Below are positions 9,206 through 19,980 of a DNA stretch of 25,205 nt, in pieces. The translations under genes were made by a program, and so were the position numbers. Source of the DNA: Haplomitrium mnioides (Eukaryota > Marchantiophyta > Haplomitriopsida > Calobryales). The stretch's first letter is position 1, and every line of letters starts with the position of its first letter. The DNA lies in NCBI GenBank assembly GCA_049999725.1, contig JBNGIS010038637.1, positions 1 through 25,205 on the forward strand. The letters are read 5' to 3'. The notes below the pieces were generated by a model. The model saw only the letters and a program-made list of their open reading frames with translations. It was not told the origin of the DNA and made no database searches.

Positions 9206-10554
9206 CTACTCCTTTGAACCAGGAACCACTACTGAACTCATATTAGATTTTGTATTGATTTGTTTTTTCAAATTTCTGCTTCAAAATTTATGTTTTTTTA
9301 TAGTTGTGAAATTTTTCATCAAAAACAATTCTTGAACTTGAAATTTTCTTTATTCAGATACCTATTTTATTTTGGAAAAACTTTATGCTCAATATTTGGT
9401 TTGAAAAGGTAAAGATAAAAATATTTTATTATAGTAAGATAGGCAAACAAGAGAGAATATTAAAAAAACATGGTAAATTTAAATACCCATATTTTAATGT
9501 TTTCTTATCATTTTCAGAAACCCTACAAGAAACAAAATTCTAAAACATTTACAAGGAAAAAAAATCCAAAAAAACAATGTTGCAACTTGCACAAACATAT
9601 AAATCTCTAATCTACTAAGTCAAGCTTTGAACTTCTATTTACTTATAGAACAAATAAAACCAAAAAAGAAGAGCTATGGTTGTATAGATTTCAAGCTCGT
9701 ATATCATAAAAAAATGATGTCTTTGATCAAAATCTATCCAAACCTCCTATGTAATCAACCACTATTAACTCGAATAATTGAATATCCAAAATAAAATCAC
9801 AAAAATGACTCACGTGTAGAAAGGTATCTTAATTCTAGATTGTAATAAATGTAATATGAAACTAACAAAAATAAACTCACGATTGAAGAAAATTTGCGCA
9901 AAAATATAAATCAATTGAATAGGAATGTCCATGCCAGCATAGACTTCCTTGCTTACTTTTACCAAAAACAGGAAATTTTGCAATGACATTCAGTTCCATC
10001 TTCAGATTGTAAGTTGAAGAGGTTCATGCTTTGTTTGCTCTCCTTTGTCTAGTATCCCACAGTCTAGTACTTGTAGGTGTGTGCAATTTGGGAATCACTC
10101 TAATGATGTATGTTGGTTTTGTCTTTGTAGTAATCAACACAAATAATTAAAGGATTGTATGGAAACTACATGAAGTAGAAACAACATAAACTAAAACATA
10201 AAAAATTCAAAACAAAACTTATGAGATGTTGTGGTTAATAACACAAAAAATATCCAAAAGCATGTTGTCAATGATACCAAATTGTTGCAAAGAATAAGTT
10301 ATTACAAAAGACCGAAAATCCAAAGTAGTATTTGCGCAAAAGAGGAGATCATATCAAAAATGTCATCTTTATTGAAGGGTTTGGAGTCGTTATGCTTACA
10401 TTCTTTAAGGTTGTACCCATAACAAATGTCAACGATTGCTAAAGTAAAACTTCTTGGTTTCACTAAGCACTTCAATTGTCATGCATTGGACTCTCCGTGA
10501 ATTTGATAATGCGATAAGTTGAGTCTGTCAACATAGGACTCCAAGTTCAAGTCT
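9206..10554. other. AT-rich stretch, no gene recognised
   Basis: This segment is AT-rich with many short A and T runs and frequent stops in all frames. I see no retroelement motif, RNA gene, tandem array or convincing exon. The only longer open frame (10231-10422, 63 codons) has no recognisable features. It may be intron or flank of the decayed minus-strand gene that begins to its right. Confidence 0.5.
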
Positions 10555-10768
10555 TATTCTTTGGTCTCTCCTTTAGTTGGAGGGACAATAGCTTCATTTT
10601 GCTACCTTGACTTCCACTCCGACAGTGAAGCAGAAAGACATGAGGGTAGGACACCAAGGTTGGGCCTTGGTTCTGATCTTCTAAGACTTCTTTGGCCCAA
10701 GATATCTTTCTTCTTTTCACAGATGTTGTAAACATTTTAGCAAGCTACCTCTTGAATGTTTTATCACC
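10555..10768 (-). pseudogene. Decayed minus-strand gene, 3' exon
   Basis: On the minus strand a pyrimidine-rich tract and AG acceptor (TGTTTCTTTTAG, AG at 10769-10770) precede an exon reading GDKTFKR, one stop, then LAKMFTTSVKRRKISWAKEV and about 35 further codons. Its phase continues that of the exon ending at 11181, across a 412-bp GT-AG intron. The basic stretch KRRK resembles a nuclear localisation signal but is weak evidence. The in-frame TAG early in the exon argues for a pseudogene. Protein family not recognised. Together with 11181-12620 and 23026-23253 it seems to be one gene, possibly of transposon origin; that is inference. Confidence 0.5.
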
Positions 10769-10860
10769 CTAAAAGAAACATTGAGGAGTTTGTTATGCAA
10801 AAATTTGAAATGCAAAAAACTTTTAGTCAAAAAGAATAGAGATTTCATACATTCATGGAA

Positions 10861-11093
10861 TTGAGAGTCCATGCGCACATGGACTTAAGAGTCATTGTGC
10901 GCGTGGACTTTGAAGTCCATGCATATAGGGACGTTAGAGTCCATGCGTGTAGGGATCTAAGAGTCCATGCTTGCACAGACTTGGGAGTCCTTGCACGGTT
11001 AGACTTTAAGAGTCCTGATGCTCTAAGACACTTTGATCATGCAAGCATGGAAATGTAGTCTACGTGAGCATAGACCAAAGAGTCTATGCATGG
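10861..11093. repeat. 24-bp self-complementary minisatellite, locus I (in an intron)
   Basis: About six clear and two or three degenerate units, each close to GAGTCCATGCGCACATGGAC plus a few bases, period 24 bp. The core GTCCATGCGCGCATGGAC is an inverted repeat, so every unit can pair with itself or with its neighbours. Because the period is divisible by three, the array is open in several frames (for example 10855-11058). This reflects the repeat, not a protein. It lies inside the 412-bp intron 10769-11180 of the decayed minus-strand gene. Confidence 0.85.
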
Positions 11094-11180
11094 ATGAAAG
11101 GAACCTAACAAACATATTTATTTTCAAATAATTCAACAAACTTTTACAAAAAAATATGTTAGCTGAAAAATAATACTTAC

Positions 11181-12620
11181 CAACAATTTCTCAAAACTAG
11201 ATTCGAAATAGGACATCTTTGATTCCTGCATATGGATGGGATATTCCATCCTACCCTCCTCTCACAAACTACAACAAACCTCTGAACAAAAAGATTTTGC
11301 TACAACTGCCAAAACCTTATGCCTCTCTAGCTCTTGAGACATTTGTTTCAATTGAAAGCTCTCTCGCTTTCATCCACTTCAAAACTGAAATTTTGATTTC
11401 ACCAAGAAGACCCTTAAAAGATCTCCAAGGTGTCTATTTCATGTCTTCTATTCGTAGTGAACCTTTGGCCTTTGGCTTTTGGACTTTTACAAGGTTCTTC
11501 TCCCACATTGAGAAAATGCTCTCTTGCAACTTTCAAAGCTCTCCACTTCTAAATGCAAGCTAAAACCAATTGTGATGAGAAGTCACCGTCTTCTCAAGAA
11601 CTGATTTTGGCTTGGTCTCCAAAGTCTGTAGCACAAGTTCTCTTTTTAATTTCTTAGATGATACCATCCCACTCTTCATAAATCTTTGATGCCAATATTC
11701 GATCTTATGATTTGAAGTCATTTCAACTCTATACTGCTTGTCGTAATTGTCATCGATTGCAAAAATTTAGGCCTCTATTGATGTGAGACCCACGTACACA
11801 CAACAGTTATAGAGCAAAAACATCAGATTCTTTGCTCTATACTTTGTAATCAATAGTTATCTTGCAGCAATACTATGATTGCCTTATGCAATCTCATACC
11901 TGTACTTGTTAGGGTTTCTAATGTCAAACTTTGACTTATCTTTTAACTTGCATTTTGAGTCCACAAAGATGATGAAACAGGAATGCGCATATTTTTTGTG
12001 AGCATTTTATGTGTTAGAAGCTCCCAAAACTTGTTGTTCAAGCACCTAATCTAGAATGGCCCCTAGTTATCCATTTTAGGTTTTGGCATTCATATTTTCC
12101 AGCCGAATTGTTATTGTTTCCTCAAGCAATCTGCACCACCAGATTGCAGACTCACAAAATTTTGTTTTTTGTCTTCTTCAAACACTACTCCTTCTCCTAA
12201 AATGTCCGGAGCCCTTTGTGCATCTGTCTCTTTGCTCTTGATGTAAGCTACTACACAGGCTCTGCCTCATTTACCTCCTCAAATCTGTTAGAAGGATGAT
12301 GGCACTGACAAAGATGAGCTTGGTGGAGAAAGCAAGTAGACAAACTCATTCTCAATAGGTAGTGGTGGCACCAACTTCTTCTTTTGCAAAGCCAACTTTT
12401 TCTATTTTGGAGCCTTTGTGGGCTCTACTTCTTTTCTCTTCTTTGTAGAGGACGGTCCACCTATCATTGTTATGGTGAATGTTGCTCCACTAGGGTGAGG
12501 CACACATTGTGCCAAGCTTAAGCCCTACTTCACTTTCAAAATCTGTAAACTAAAAGAAAACTTGATGAAATCTCTTTCAACCTGCTTTGCATCTGAGTAG
12601 ACATTGACCAAATCCGATAA
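11181..12620 (-). pseudogene. Decayed minus-strand gene, large internal exon
   Basis: Read on the minus strand, this stretch is a patchwork of long coding-like runs separated by stops and frameshifts. Visible runs include VYSDAKQVERDFIKFSFS and TMIGGPSSTKKRKEVEPTKA near the start, AIDDNYDKQYRVEMTS near 11.75 kb, and a coiled-coil-like run with QLKQMSQELERHKVLAVVAK near 11.33 kb. It ends SYFESSFEKLL at a donor reading G|GTAAGTATT (GT at 11179-11180). At least two frameshifts and several stops are needed to follow it. The 5' boundary near 12.6 kb is uncertain; a pyrimidine-rich tract lies at about 12615-12660. I recognise no family. The basic Lys/Arg segment followed by a Pro-rich stretch and coiled coil suggests a nuclear or transposon-derived protein, as inference only. 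Confidence 0.45.
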
Positions 12621-12767
12621 AAATTGTGAAAATTAAAAACAAGAAACAAAAAGAGTCAATGACTATTTATAAGAAACATTAACAAGAGTATACGATTGCT
12701 ATTTCTCCAAAATACTAGTCAACATTGCTACCAAGAACTCCGAGACATTACACAAAAATGACCATTG

Positions 12768-12966
12768 TCCATGCGCACATTGGGTCCAAGCGCGCAATGA
12801 GTTTAAAGTCATTGCACGCATGGACCTTGGAGTCCATGCGCGCATGTACTTCAGAGTCAATGCGTGTATGGACCCATGAGTCCAAGCACGCTTGGAGTCC
12901 ATGCATAATGGACTCCAACGTCACTACATATAGGGACTTAAGAGTCCATGTGCGGATGTACCTTGG
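12768..12966. repeat. 24-bp minisatellite, locus II left half
   Basis: About eight units of the same 24-bp GTCCATGCGCGCATGGAC-type repeat as locus I, ending GTACCTTGG at the copia boundary. The array resumes at 22853 with CCTTGGAGTCTATGC, in phase once one CCTTGG is discounted. A near-perfect palindromic unit is visible at about 12831-12850. Open frames across it on both strands are produced by the periodicity. Confidence 0.85.
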
Positions 12967-13163
12967 TGTCAAAATTCATATTGCACTCACCTCAACAAAT
13001 GTGGAGAATTCTCTATATTCACAAAATGGCCTCAATAGTACAACAATCGAGGAGTGCAAACATACATCTCCAAATCAGCCCCATGTAGCCCTAGCTAACC
13101 CTAACTAAAACTATAAAGGCTGCAAGATCAGTTTGGCAAGCTATCTGAGCTTGATAATCGAAT
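12967..13163 (-). repeat. Copia 3' LTR (about 197 bp)
   Basis: Aligned to 22629-22852 through TGTCAAAATTCA at its left edge, a shared CCCTAGCTAACCCTAACTA block and TGATAAT near its right edge. It directly follows the polypurine tract on the minus strand. The terminal bases are mutated (TCGA where the 5' LTR has TTCA). Confidence 0.82.
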
Positions 13164-13173
13164 ACTCCCCCTT
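13164..13173 (-). other. Copia polypurine tract
   Basis: The minus strand reads AAGGGGGAGT immediately before the 3' LTR. This is the typical position and composition of a plus-strand primer site in plant copia elements. Confidence 0.75.
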
Positions 13174-13251
13174 GAACTCAACTCATGTACACCAAGTTGT
13201 TTCATGAATTTCTGTAACTTCTTTGCTCCTAATGCCTTGGTGAAAATATCA

Positions 13252-13284
13252 GCCAAATGCTAGCCAAATGCTAGCCAAATGCTC
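13252..13284 (-). repeat. Three tandem 11-bp units in the copia pol tail
   Basis: AGCCAAATGCT occurs three times in a row on the plus strand. The expected pol tail has one such unit, so two extra units (22 bp) shift the frame just before the DIFTKAL end of RNase H. A small local tandem duplication that adds to the inactivation. Confidence 0.85.
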
Positions 13285-13970
13285 CTCAATGCTAATATAC
13301 TACAAGTCAATCAATTTGGCTAACACCTTCTCTATCACAAAATGGTAATGAACTTCAATGTGCTTTGAACGTGCATGAAAAACTAGATTGTTAGCCAACT
13401 GAATACTACTGATGTTGTCGCAATGAATCTTCATTGGTTCCTCTACTCTGACATCCAAGTCCTGCAAAAGCTTCAATAACCACATTACCTCACAAGTGGC
13501 AACAGCTGCCCTCTATATTCAACCTCTGTACTTGATAGTACAACTATAGGTTGTTTCTTGCTACTCCAGGCTATTCCAACACTACCAAATGAAAAAACAA
13601 AACCACTTGTAGACCTCTTGTCACTTGCACTTCTTGCTCACTCTGCATAAGTGAAACCAGCAAGCTGAAATTTGCTGCTACTATCCTAAAACATCCCAAA
13701 CTAAAGTGTAGATTTTACATATCGAAGAATTTGACGCATCACATCCAAATGTGGCTTCTTTGGTACATGTATAAACTGACTTACCAGACCTACAACATAG
13801 CTCAGATCTTGTTTGGTGATGGTGATGTAGATCAAGCTGCCTACCATTTGTCTGAACTCGGTTGGATCTTCAATCAACTTTCCTTCATGACCGATCATTT
13901 TGATATTCTGATTTAAGGGAGTTGCAATCGGTTTACAACCTGTCATGCTATATCTAGCCATCATATCCAA
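13285..13970 (-). pseudogene. Copia RT connection and RNase H region, broken
   Basis: The 13701-13970 run contains ARYSMTGCKPIATPLNQN, VGSLIYITITKQDLSYVVG and LDVMRQILRYVKST, the conserved copia stretch before RNase H. Near 13530, [11 protein letters not shown] carries the RNase H Glu-containing block. A one-base frame break follows, and 13300-13485 continues with MWLLKLLQDLDV, CDNISSIQLANN and VFHARSKHIEVHYHFV. The C-terminal DIFTKAL tail is displaced by an 11-bp triplication at 13252-13284. Confidence 0.85.
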
Positions 13971-14000
13971 GGCATAGTGCCTCTATATCATTTATATACC

Positions 14001-14841
14001 CTACTCAATTTTTATCACCTCAATGCCAAGAAAATGTCTTAGCTCACCAAGATCCTTAATATCAAATTTATGTTGTAGCAATTTTTTAACTTCAGCAATA
14101 TCTTGCTTACTCTCTCCTTTCATAATCAGATCATCTACATAAATAAGAATGAGCATAATACCTTTCTCTATTTTCCTTACATACAGAGAATAATCCGCAT
14201 CTGACACTTTGCAGCTCACCAAAACAAGATATTTTTGTATCTTGTTAAACCACGTTCGAGGTGTTGGCTTCAACCTATATAGAGCCTTCTTCAGCTTTCA
14301 TACCTAATCTAAATGCGACAAATCAACAAAACCAGATGGCCGTACCATGTACACCTTCTTCTCAAGCTCCTCATGCAGAAATACATTTTTCACATCCATT
14401 TGTTGTAAAATCTCCTTTTTTTGTTGTAGCCAATGAAATGCCTGCCCAAGTAGTTGTCATTCTTGCTCCATGGCTGAAAGTCTTTTCATAGTCTATCCCA
14501 TGAGTTTGAGGATATTCTTTGGCCAATAGCCTCACCTTGAACCTGCTTATGTTGTTATCTTCACTCCTCTTCAGTTTGTATACCCACTTGCATCTAATGG
14601 CTTTCCTCCTTTCAAGTAAGTTGACCTGCTCCCAAGTCTAGTTTTTGTGAAAGCTTCCATCTCTTCTATCATAGCAGATTCCCTTATTGTCACCTACAAC
14701 ATCCTCAAATAGAATAAGTTCCTTCTCTATGATCACTTGCACCATGTATGCATGATGGGAGGCAAACGCTTCCTTGTGTATCAATCTGTCTATAGAGTAC
14801 TTCACCCTATCACTTCTACATAATGATATGATGTGCACTTA
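14001..14841 (-). pseudogene. Copia reverse transcriptase, degraded
   Basis: Minus-strand pol resumes after LTR-A'. Visible blocks are KWVYKLKRSEDNISRFK near 14.57 kb, MDVKNVFLHEELEKKVYM near 14.38 kb containing the first catalytic Asp, and LILIYVDDLI at about 14126-14151 with the YVDD catalytic motif intact. LGELRHFLGIEV follows near 14.03 kb. Several stops and frame changes occur between blocks. The RT type and the order after integrase confirm Ty1/copia. Confidence 0.85.
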
Positions 14842-14846
14842 TTGCT
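14842..14846. repeat. Target site duplication of LTR-A', left copy (TTGCT)
   Basis: TTGCT immediately precedes the element on the plus strand and is repeated exactly at 18665-18669. Confidence 0.85.
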
Positions 14847-16747
14847 TGTCGCTCCCCTGTTTCGGGCCTTAACCTTTTCAGGCCCTGTTTCGAGCCAGAG
14901 GAGGATAGGTTTTACGGGCTTTCAGGTTCTTTTCTAAGATGGCCCCTTGCTTGTTACCACTTTCAGACCTTAAGGACTCTTCCTCTCCTTATAGGACTGG
15001 TATGCTTTTCTCACTCTTCTTCTTCACACACTCAAGTCAGACATTCAACCATTCTCTAAGGTCCACATCCATAACACCCAACTATGATTTGTGTGATTCT
15101 TCTTCTTTATTCCTAGAACCCAATGACTTAGGCCCTACCGCCTTATTTGTGCTTGGGCAGAATGGTGCTGGTGACCTGCACAATTGAACACTACAAAAGG
15201 CTGGACTCCCCCTCTCAGGGTTGTCACAGAGCTATAATAGATTATCCTAACTATCCTAATCCACTAAGTCCTAATCTATGCCACAGAATCAGACCAGAGA
15301 GCATTTACCTCTAGGATGCCAAACTTGTGTCAATGGATTGGACTCCCCCTTCAAGGCTGTTCCTAGGGTCTGCTCAGCTGATCTGTGTTTCCTAATCTAA
15401 TGAACCTACAACACAATGCAGAAAGGGAATCTAACTACACAGATATGAACAAACACATTTGTATACTATTTGCAAGAGAAAACAGAGTCCTTGAAGGCCC
15501 TCTGGATTTCTAACTGATGATACTTCCCTTATGAGTCCCGCAGCCTTACAATTGCAGCCTAACAACCCACACACCCTCCTCTCCAGATAGTTTTTTAACT
15601 TCCCTCGCGAGAAGCCCTGCTTTTACTTCCTCAGGCTAGGAAAAGAGTTTCTTTTACTTCCACCTCTGGAAGACAGCTTTACCAACTGCAGGTAGCCCAC
15701 TCCACCCTCGAGCCTCGACGAGTCTTACTATGCAGTGCACCGGCACTAGCACAACCCCCCCCCTCTCAGCTCCACTTGAAGAATAACACACTAGAATGTC
15801 CTTAGAACACTTTGGGCTGATGCTCACATACAAGGAATGGTAGAGACAACCCCAAGCTCCTCACTTGGCGGCCTCTCCCGAAGTCATAACTGGTCGGAAT
15901 CCCTTCGAACTATCGTATCAGTAACCCTCTGCTCTGGTCCACCGGTAAGGATGAGGTCACATGGGTCTCCTCGTAGTCCTCCTCTAAATCCCCCTGGCCC
16001 CTTGGAGCTAGTACCCCTACTTCACGTAGTTCCTCACTGAATTCCCACTCCAGCCACCCCTCGTTGTGATTTTCTTGTCCTCAAGTCATGATGCTTCTAC
16101 ACAGAGAATGCAGAGACGACTCTAAGTCCTCCTATGGTAGCCTCTCTCGAAGTCTTAGCTGACCATAATACAATCGAGACCCTATATCAGTAACCCTCCG
16201 CCCCGGTCCGCCTGCAAGGATGAGGTTACTTAGGTCTCCCCCCAGTCCTTCTCTAAATCCCCCGGTTCCCCTTGAGCAAGTAACTCTGCTTCACGTGGTC
16301 TTGTTAGTGAATTCAAACCCCAGCCCCTTTGTTGCGATTCCCCTTCGCATGCAGTCGCCTCACGCCCTGAGATTGCCTATGCATCAACCCGAAAGAATTC
16401 GAAAGCAAACAATGTATACTCCCCTCGCGCGCTGCCCCTCAACGCCCGATCCGATGAATAGTTGTTATTGTCGTTTGCTCGAAATAGAGGGCGACGATGC
16501 GTGGCTTCACTGTTAGGTAATCCCGTTACCATGGGATGGGAGAAGGCGCCATGTGTCTTGTAGTTGGTCGAGGAAAAGCCAAGGACAACGCTAACTTGAA
16601 CGAGGAGCTCCGAGGAATCTTGCGGGAAGAGATTCTGCAGATTTGCGCAGAACCAGGTCCGAAGAACTGAGTTCCGTAGTGCCCCACAGAACCGACTCCA
16701 AGGAATCTCCTTAGATCCCCTTGTAGATTCTCCTTTCTTCTCCTCGT

Positions 16748-17108
16748 GCCACGTCGTCTGCTGCACCGCCGTCCGATGCCGCCCCGCAAGGGGTAGGCTG
16801 ACCGTCGCGCTGACCTCTCCCTCCGTAGTTGACCCTCACGTTGCCCAAGGTCAGGTGAACTCCTCTCCTTGCGCCGCGTGTCCCGTGAATTGCCTCGGGG
16901 TCCTTGGAGTCGCCACGTCCTCCGAAGGCCGCCGTCCGACGCCGCCCCGCAAAGGGGTAGGCAGATCGTCACGATGACCTCCTTCCGATGTTGACCCATG
17001 GAACTCCTGCGTGCTTCCCAAGACGCCACGTCATCCAAAGGGCGCCGTCCGACGCCGCCCTGCAAAGGGGTAGGCAGACCGTCACCGGACCCTTCTTCCG
17101 AAGTTGAC
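16748..17108 (-). repeat. Three ~85-bp direct repeats in LTR-A' with ACGT boxes
   Basis: Units at 16748-16833, 16912-16995 and 17025-17108 (reverse strand) each end with a GACGTGGC box. GCCACGTCA on the plus strand is intact at 17025 and changed in its last base at 16748 and 16912. Further GCCACGTCA sites are at 17177-17185 and 18014-18022. LTR-A has only two of these units. The spacing between units is uneven (164 and 113 bp). Confidence 0.65.
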
Positions 17109-17339
17109 CTTCGGAAACACATCCAGGCTCCTCAGCACACCACGTTTCCAAAGCCTCTCGCGGACTCCCTGCGTTCGCCACGTCATCCGTTGAACCGCCG
17201 TGGACTTCCCCTGCTCGTCGAATAAGAACGGTGCCGATGTCGTTGTTTTGACGTACCTTTGAAGTAAGAACTATGCTAGCCTGAGGCTAGCTTCGTTAAC
17301 ACTTCCGAAATCTTGCTATAAGAACTATTAGGCCCTTTT

Positions 17340-17890
17340 GGACCGTTCGCCCTTTCGAACTTTTGGATGACGGCCGCACCCCGTCGAACTTTCACCTTTC
17401 TGGATGCCGAAGCGGCAAAGAGTCACCTTTTCAGTGCCGCTAGCTCCTCCGTCGGCCGCACCGGCGTTAGCTTTGTTTTCCGGCCGCTCTCATCTCACTC
17501 GCCAATTCGCCGATATATTGTCCTTCCGCCATGCCCTCCGTTTCCCCCCACCGGATAGGTGCCATATTGCCCTTCTGGCTCAGCCTTCTTCCTGTTGGAT
17601 GGTTTGCGTTGGGTTACCGCTTCGCCACTAATGCGCGTTGTTCGAATCGGTTTGTTGACAAGTCGCCTTTTTGCCTTCACTCGCTCTTATTCGGTCAGAT
17701 CGGTGATCAGTCCCCCTTTCGGCTCTCCTCTGCGTTTCCTCCTAGCGAATCTGCGCTAGGTCGCCCTTTCGGCTTCCGCGCTCCTGCCCCTCTCGAATCT
17801 TCGATACATCGCCCTTTTGACACTCTCCCATTTTCCTTCAACCAGACCCGTGATAAGTCGTTGTTTCGGGCCCTCCTCCTTGCTCCCTTG
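17340..17890 (-). repeat. Degenerate ~48-bp tandem array in LTR-A'
   Basis: The reverse-strand counterpart of 880-1500. Repeated CGCCCTTTCGGCTT-like cores on the plus strand are spaced by roughly 45-60 bp, for example near 17340, 17560, 17650, 17710, 17765 and 17865. The array is shared by both giant LTR copies. Confidence 0.65.
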
Positions 17891-18664
17891 TTGGGTTTCT
17901 CGCGGATCCCTCTTAACCGTGCTCCCCACGTCGTAAGACGGATCGGAACCAAGTTAAGTGGGCTCCCCACTTAGGGAGGCGCTTGTCCGCAAATCCGCAG
18001 GCCTCCTGGTGCTGCCACGTCATCCGTGGAATCCCGCGAAGGGCTTTGGAGATGCCACGTTTCCGTGGAATCTCGCGGGACCTTCCGGAGACTCCACTCT
18101 TCCGCCAAGACTTACCGACTCAGATGGAGCATTCGATCGGCTTCTACAGGGCTCGCTCTTGCTTGTGGGATCGAGGCATCCCTCTTCCCTAGCCTCGCTC
18201 ACCCTCATGACGATCTCACCTCCTCATGTCAACTCCTGATGCTTGCTTCCCGATTTGTGGCCGCTGTAGGACCTCCGCGATCTACCTTTCTTCGGAGTGC
18301 CTTCGGGCTTCCTTGTTGTTGATCCCTTCTTCTTCCTCCTGCGATCGCCTCGCCATGGGTGGCTGCTCTATTCCTTCTCCTCATGCTCCGATCCCCGCAT
18401 CCTCCATAAGCCCACGGATTCTCGCTGGCCTGCTTTGAATTTGAAAATGGGGCCCCTCCCCTGGTTGGCGATCTCTGCTCTCCTTCCTCCTCTCCTCCGC
18501 CATGATCCTGTTTCCCTCTCAGGACTCATGCACCCTGCTCTTATCAATTGTGTAAGGTAATCAGCTGTTCCTGAGAGGCCTTCACACTCGCAAAGGGAAC
18601 ATATGGCCAATGGTGTTTCTGATTTCGTGAATTCTGCTTGAATGCTCCAAAGCACTGGCTGACA

Positions 18665-18669
18665 TTGCT
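18665..18669. repeat. Target site duplication of LTR-A', right copy (TTGCT)
   Basis: Exact match to 14842-14846. The duplicated site lies in the copia pol linker between integrase and RT. Confidence 0.85.
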
Positions 18670-18984
18670 CCACTTGTTTTTGACCTAATGTTGAAATTGG
18701 AAGTAGTCTTAGCTCTTCATCCACATTTTGAGGGTCACCATTGCCTCCTTCTTCTAGAGACATTGCAAGTTGAGAGTCAATTAGAGTATACTTCTCTAAA
18801 TTTCTGCGTAGCCTTCCTTGCCATGTACTAGTGCTACTGCTACTTCTGCTCCCTTCCTCATGTGAAACAGTCCATACTTGAGTTTATTGATTTTTTTCTA
18901 ACACAACTTGCTTCCCATTTGTATCACCTGTGTTGTCAACATTTTTTTGACCAAACCAGATACTTAACTCATCAAATATCCAAC

Positions 18985-19764
18985 TCTACTCAACCTCAAC
19001 ATACATCTAGTAGGACAATAACACTTGTACCTCTTCTGCTTATTTGAGTACCCAACAAATACACACCTCTCAGCTTTTGGGTCTAATTTGTTGTGTGTCT
19101 TAGCTAGCATGTGTACATATGCAATATAGCCATACACTTTCAAGTGTGAGATCGATGGACGTCTCTTTGTAAATTTTTCTTTTGGCATCATGCCATGAAC
19201 TATTGTTGTAGAGGTGCAGTTCATAATATAAACTGTAGTGGAGACAACTTCTGCCCAATAGTAATGTGGCATATTCTTCTCATTCATCAGTGCTTGTGCC
19301 ACCTTCGCTATGTGTCGGCTCTTCTATTCAACAACTCCATGTTGCTGCCTTTTGATTTCGTCTTTCTATAGATAGGTGCAGAATTTTGTGGAGAAATATT
19401 CTCCTCCTCCATCATATCTTAGGCACTTAATTTTCTGCCCTTTCACTTTTTTCACCATAGCTTTAAAATGTTTGAAGTGATCAAACACTTCACTCTTCTA
19501 CTTCATGGAATAAATCCATATCTTCCTTGGGTAGTCATCAATAAAGGTGACATAATGTGTGCACCCTCCAATGAATCTTGTTTTTGTTAGACCCCATACA
19601 TCTGAATGTATCACCTCAAGTGGCTTACTTGCCACATGCGCATCATGAGGAAATGCTTGCCTTGCTTGTTTACCAAGCTGGCGAGCTTTACAAATTTTAT
19701 GCATTCCTTCTACTTTGAACTTGGGCAGCCCATTAACCACCCTTGAACTCTGCATATTTCTCAA
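18985..19764 (-). pseudogene. Copia integrase (GAG-pre-integrase and rve core), broken
   Basis: The 19498-19764 run gives MRNMQSSRVVNGLPKF, the Cys of the zinc-binding segment with the second Cys changed to Arg (CKARQLGKQ), then VIHSDVWG and FIDDYPRKIW with the first two catalytic Asp. Between 19303 and 19497, past a frame break, YDGGGEYFST carries the catalytic Glu of the DDE triad. The 18985-19302 run has MNEKNMPHYYWAEVV, SHLKVYGYIAYVH, KLDPKAERCVFVGYS and the copia C-terminal pattern. A frameshift near 19000 precedes FDELSIWFG. Linker codons to RT continue to 18665, where LTR-A' interrupts pol. Confidence 0.85.
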
Positions 19765-19980
19765 TCTTTGTATATCGATATGACCAATCCTCTTGTGTCA
19801 TATTTTTATGTTTGACGTTACCCATGTTTCATATACATACATTGCTTATGTGATTTTAAGCATCCTCACATCCAATGTAAACATTGTGCCACTTTTGCTT
19901 CATTTCGTGATTAGGTTACAATTATTTCCTCAATCCTCAATAAAATCTTCAATAAAGACACCAGTAGGAATAAACCTGAC

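Larger units (their letters stand above)
14847..18664 (-). mobile_element. Giant solo LTR (family A'), 3818 bp, reverse orientation, nested in copia pol
   Basis: On the minus strand it starts TGTCAGCCAG at 18664 and ends GGGAGCGACA at 14847. It is flanked by perfect TTGCT duplications and interrupts the copia pol linker between integrase and RT. It aligns end to end with LTR-A apart from the LTR-B insert there and repeat-number differences. Like LTR-A it has a CpG-rich first part (about 15.6-18.66 kb) and an AT-richer last part. It contains the ~48-bp array (17340-17890), three 85-bp repeats and the two GGGGGAGTCCA boxes. No internal region of the family is present. A 198-codon frame at 16526-17122 runs through the GC-rich repeats and has no equivalent of matching length in LTR-A, so I do not call it a gene. 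Confidence 0.9.

Noticed and set aside
5675-9335. Many 60-130 codon plus-strand frames repeating LLEWHHYCK- or NGITIAKK-like phrases
   Set aside because: They are six-frame products of the 88-bp satellite; the unit is not a multiple of three, so no continuous protein exists.
11219-11563. 114-codon plus-strand open frame
   Set aside because: The minus strand of the same interval has coherent coiled-coil coding runs ending at a good splice donor, so the plus frame is probably its antisense shadow.
12699-13108. Overlapping open frames on both strands over the 24-bp array
   Set aside because: A 24-bp period keeps all frames open; repeated MDSKVHARMDS-like phrases reflect the repeat only.
13085-13110. 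Telomere-like CCCTAGCTAACCCTAACTA
   Set aside because: It is part of both copia LTRs (also near 22777) and not a (CCCTAAA)n run, so it is not interstitial telomere.
15189-15200. CACTACAA resembling a CACTA transposon end
   Set aside because: It lies within LTR-A', has no inverted partner or 3-bp duplication, and is aligned through in LTR-A.
16526-17122. 198-codon open frame on the minus strand
   Set aside because: It lies in GC-rich tandem repeats of LTR-A', its repeat number differs in LTR-A (where the frame is only 92 codons), and it shows no protein motif. High GC and repeats explain its openness.
94-18664. LTR-A and LTR-A' as the two LTRs of one element
   Set aside because: They are in opposite orientation, each has its own distinct target duplication, and each interrupts a different host element.
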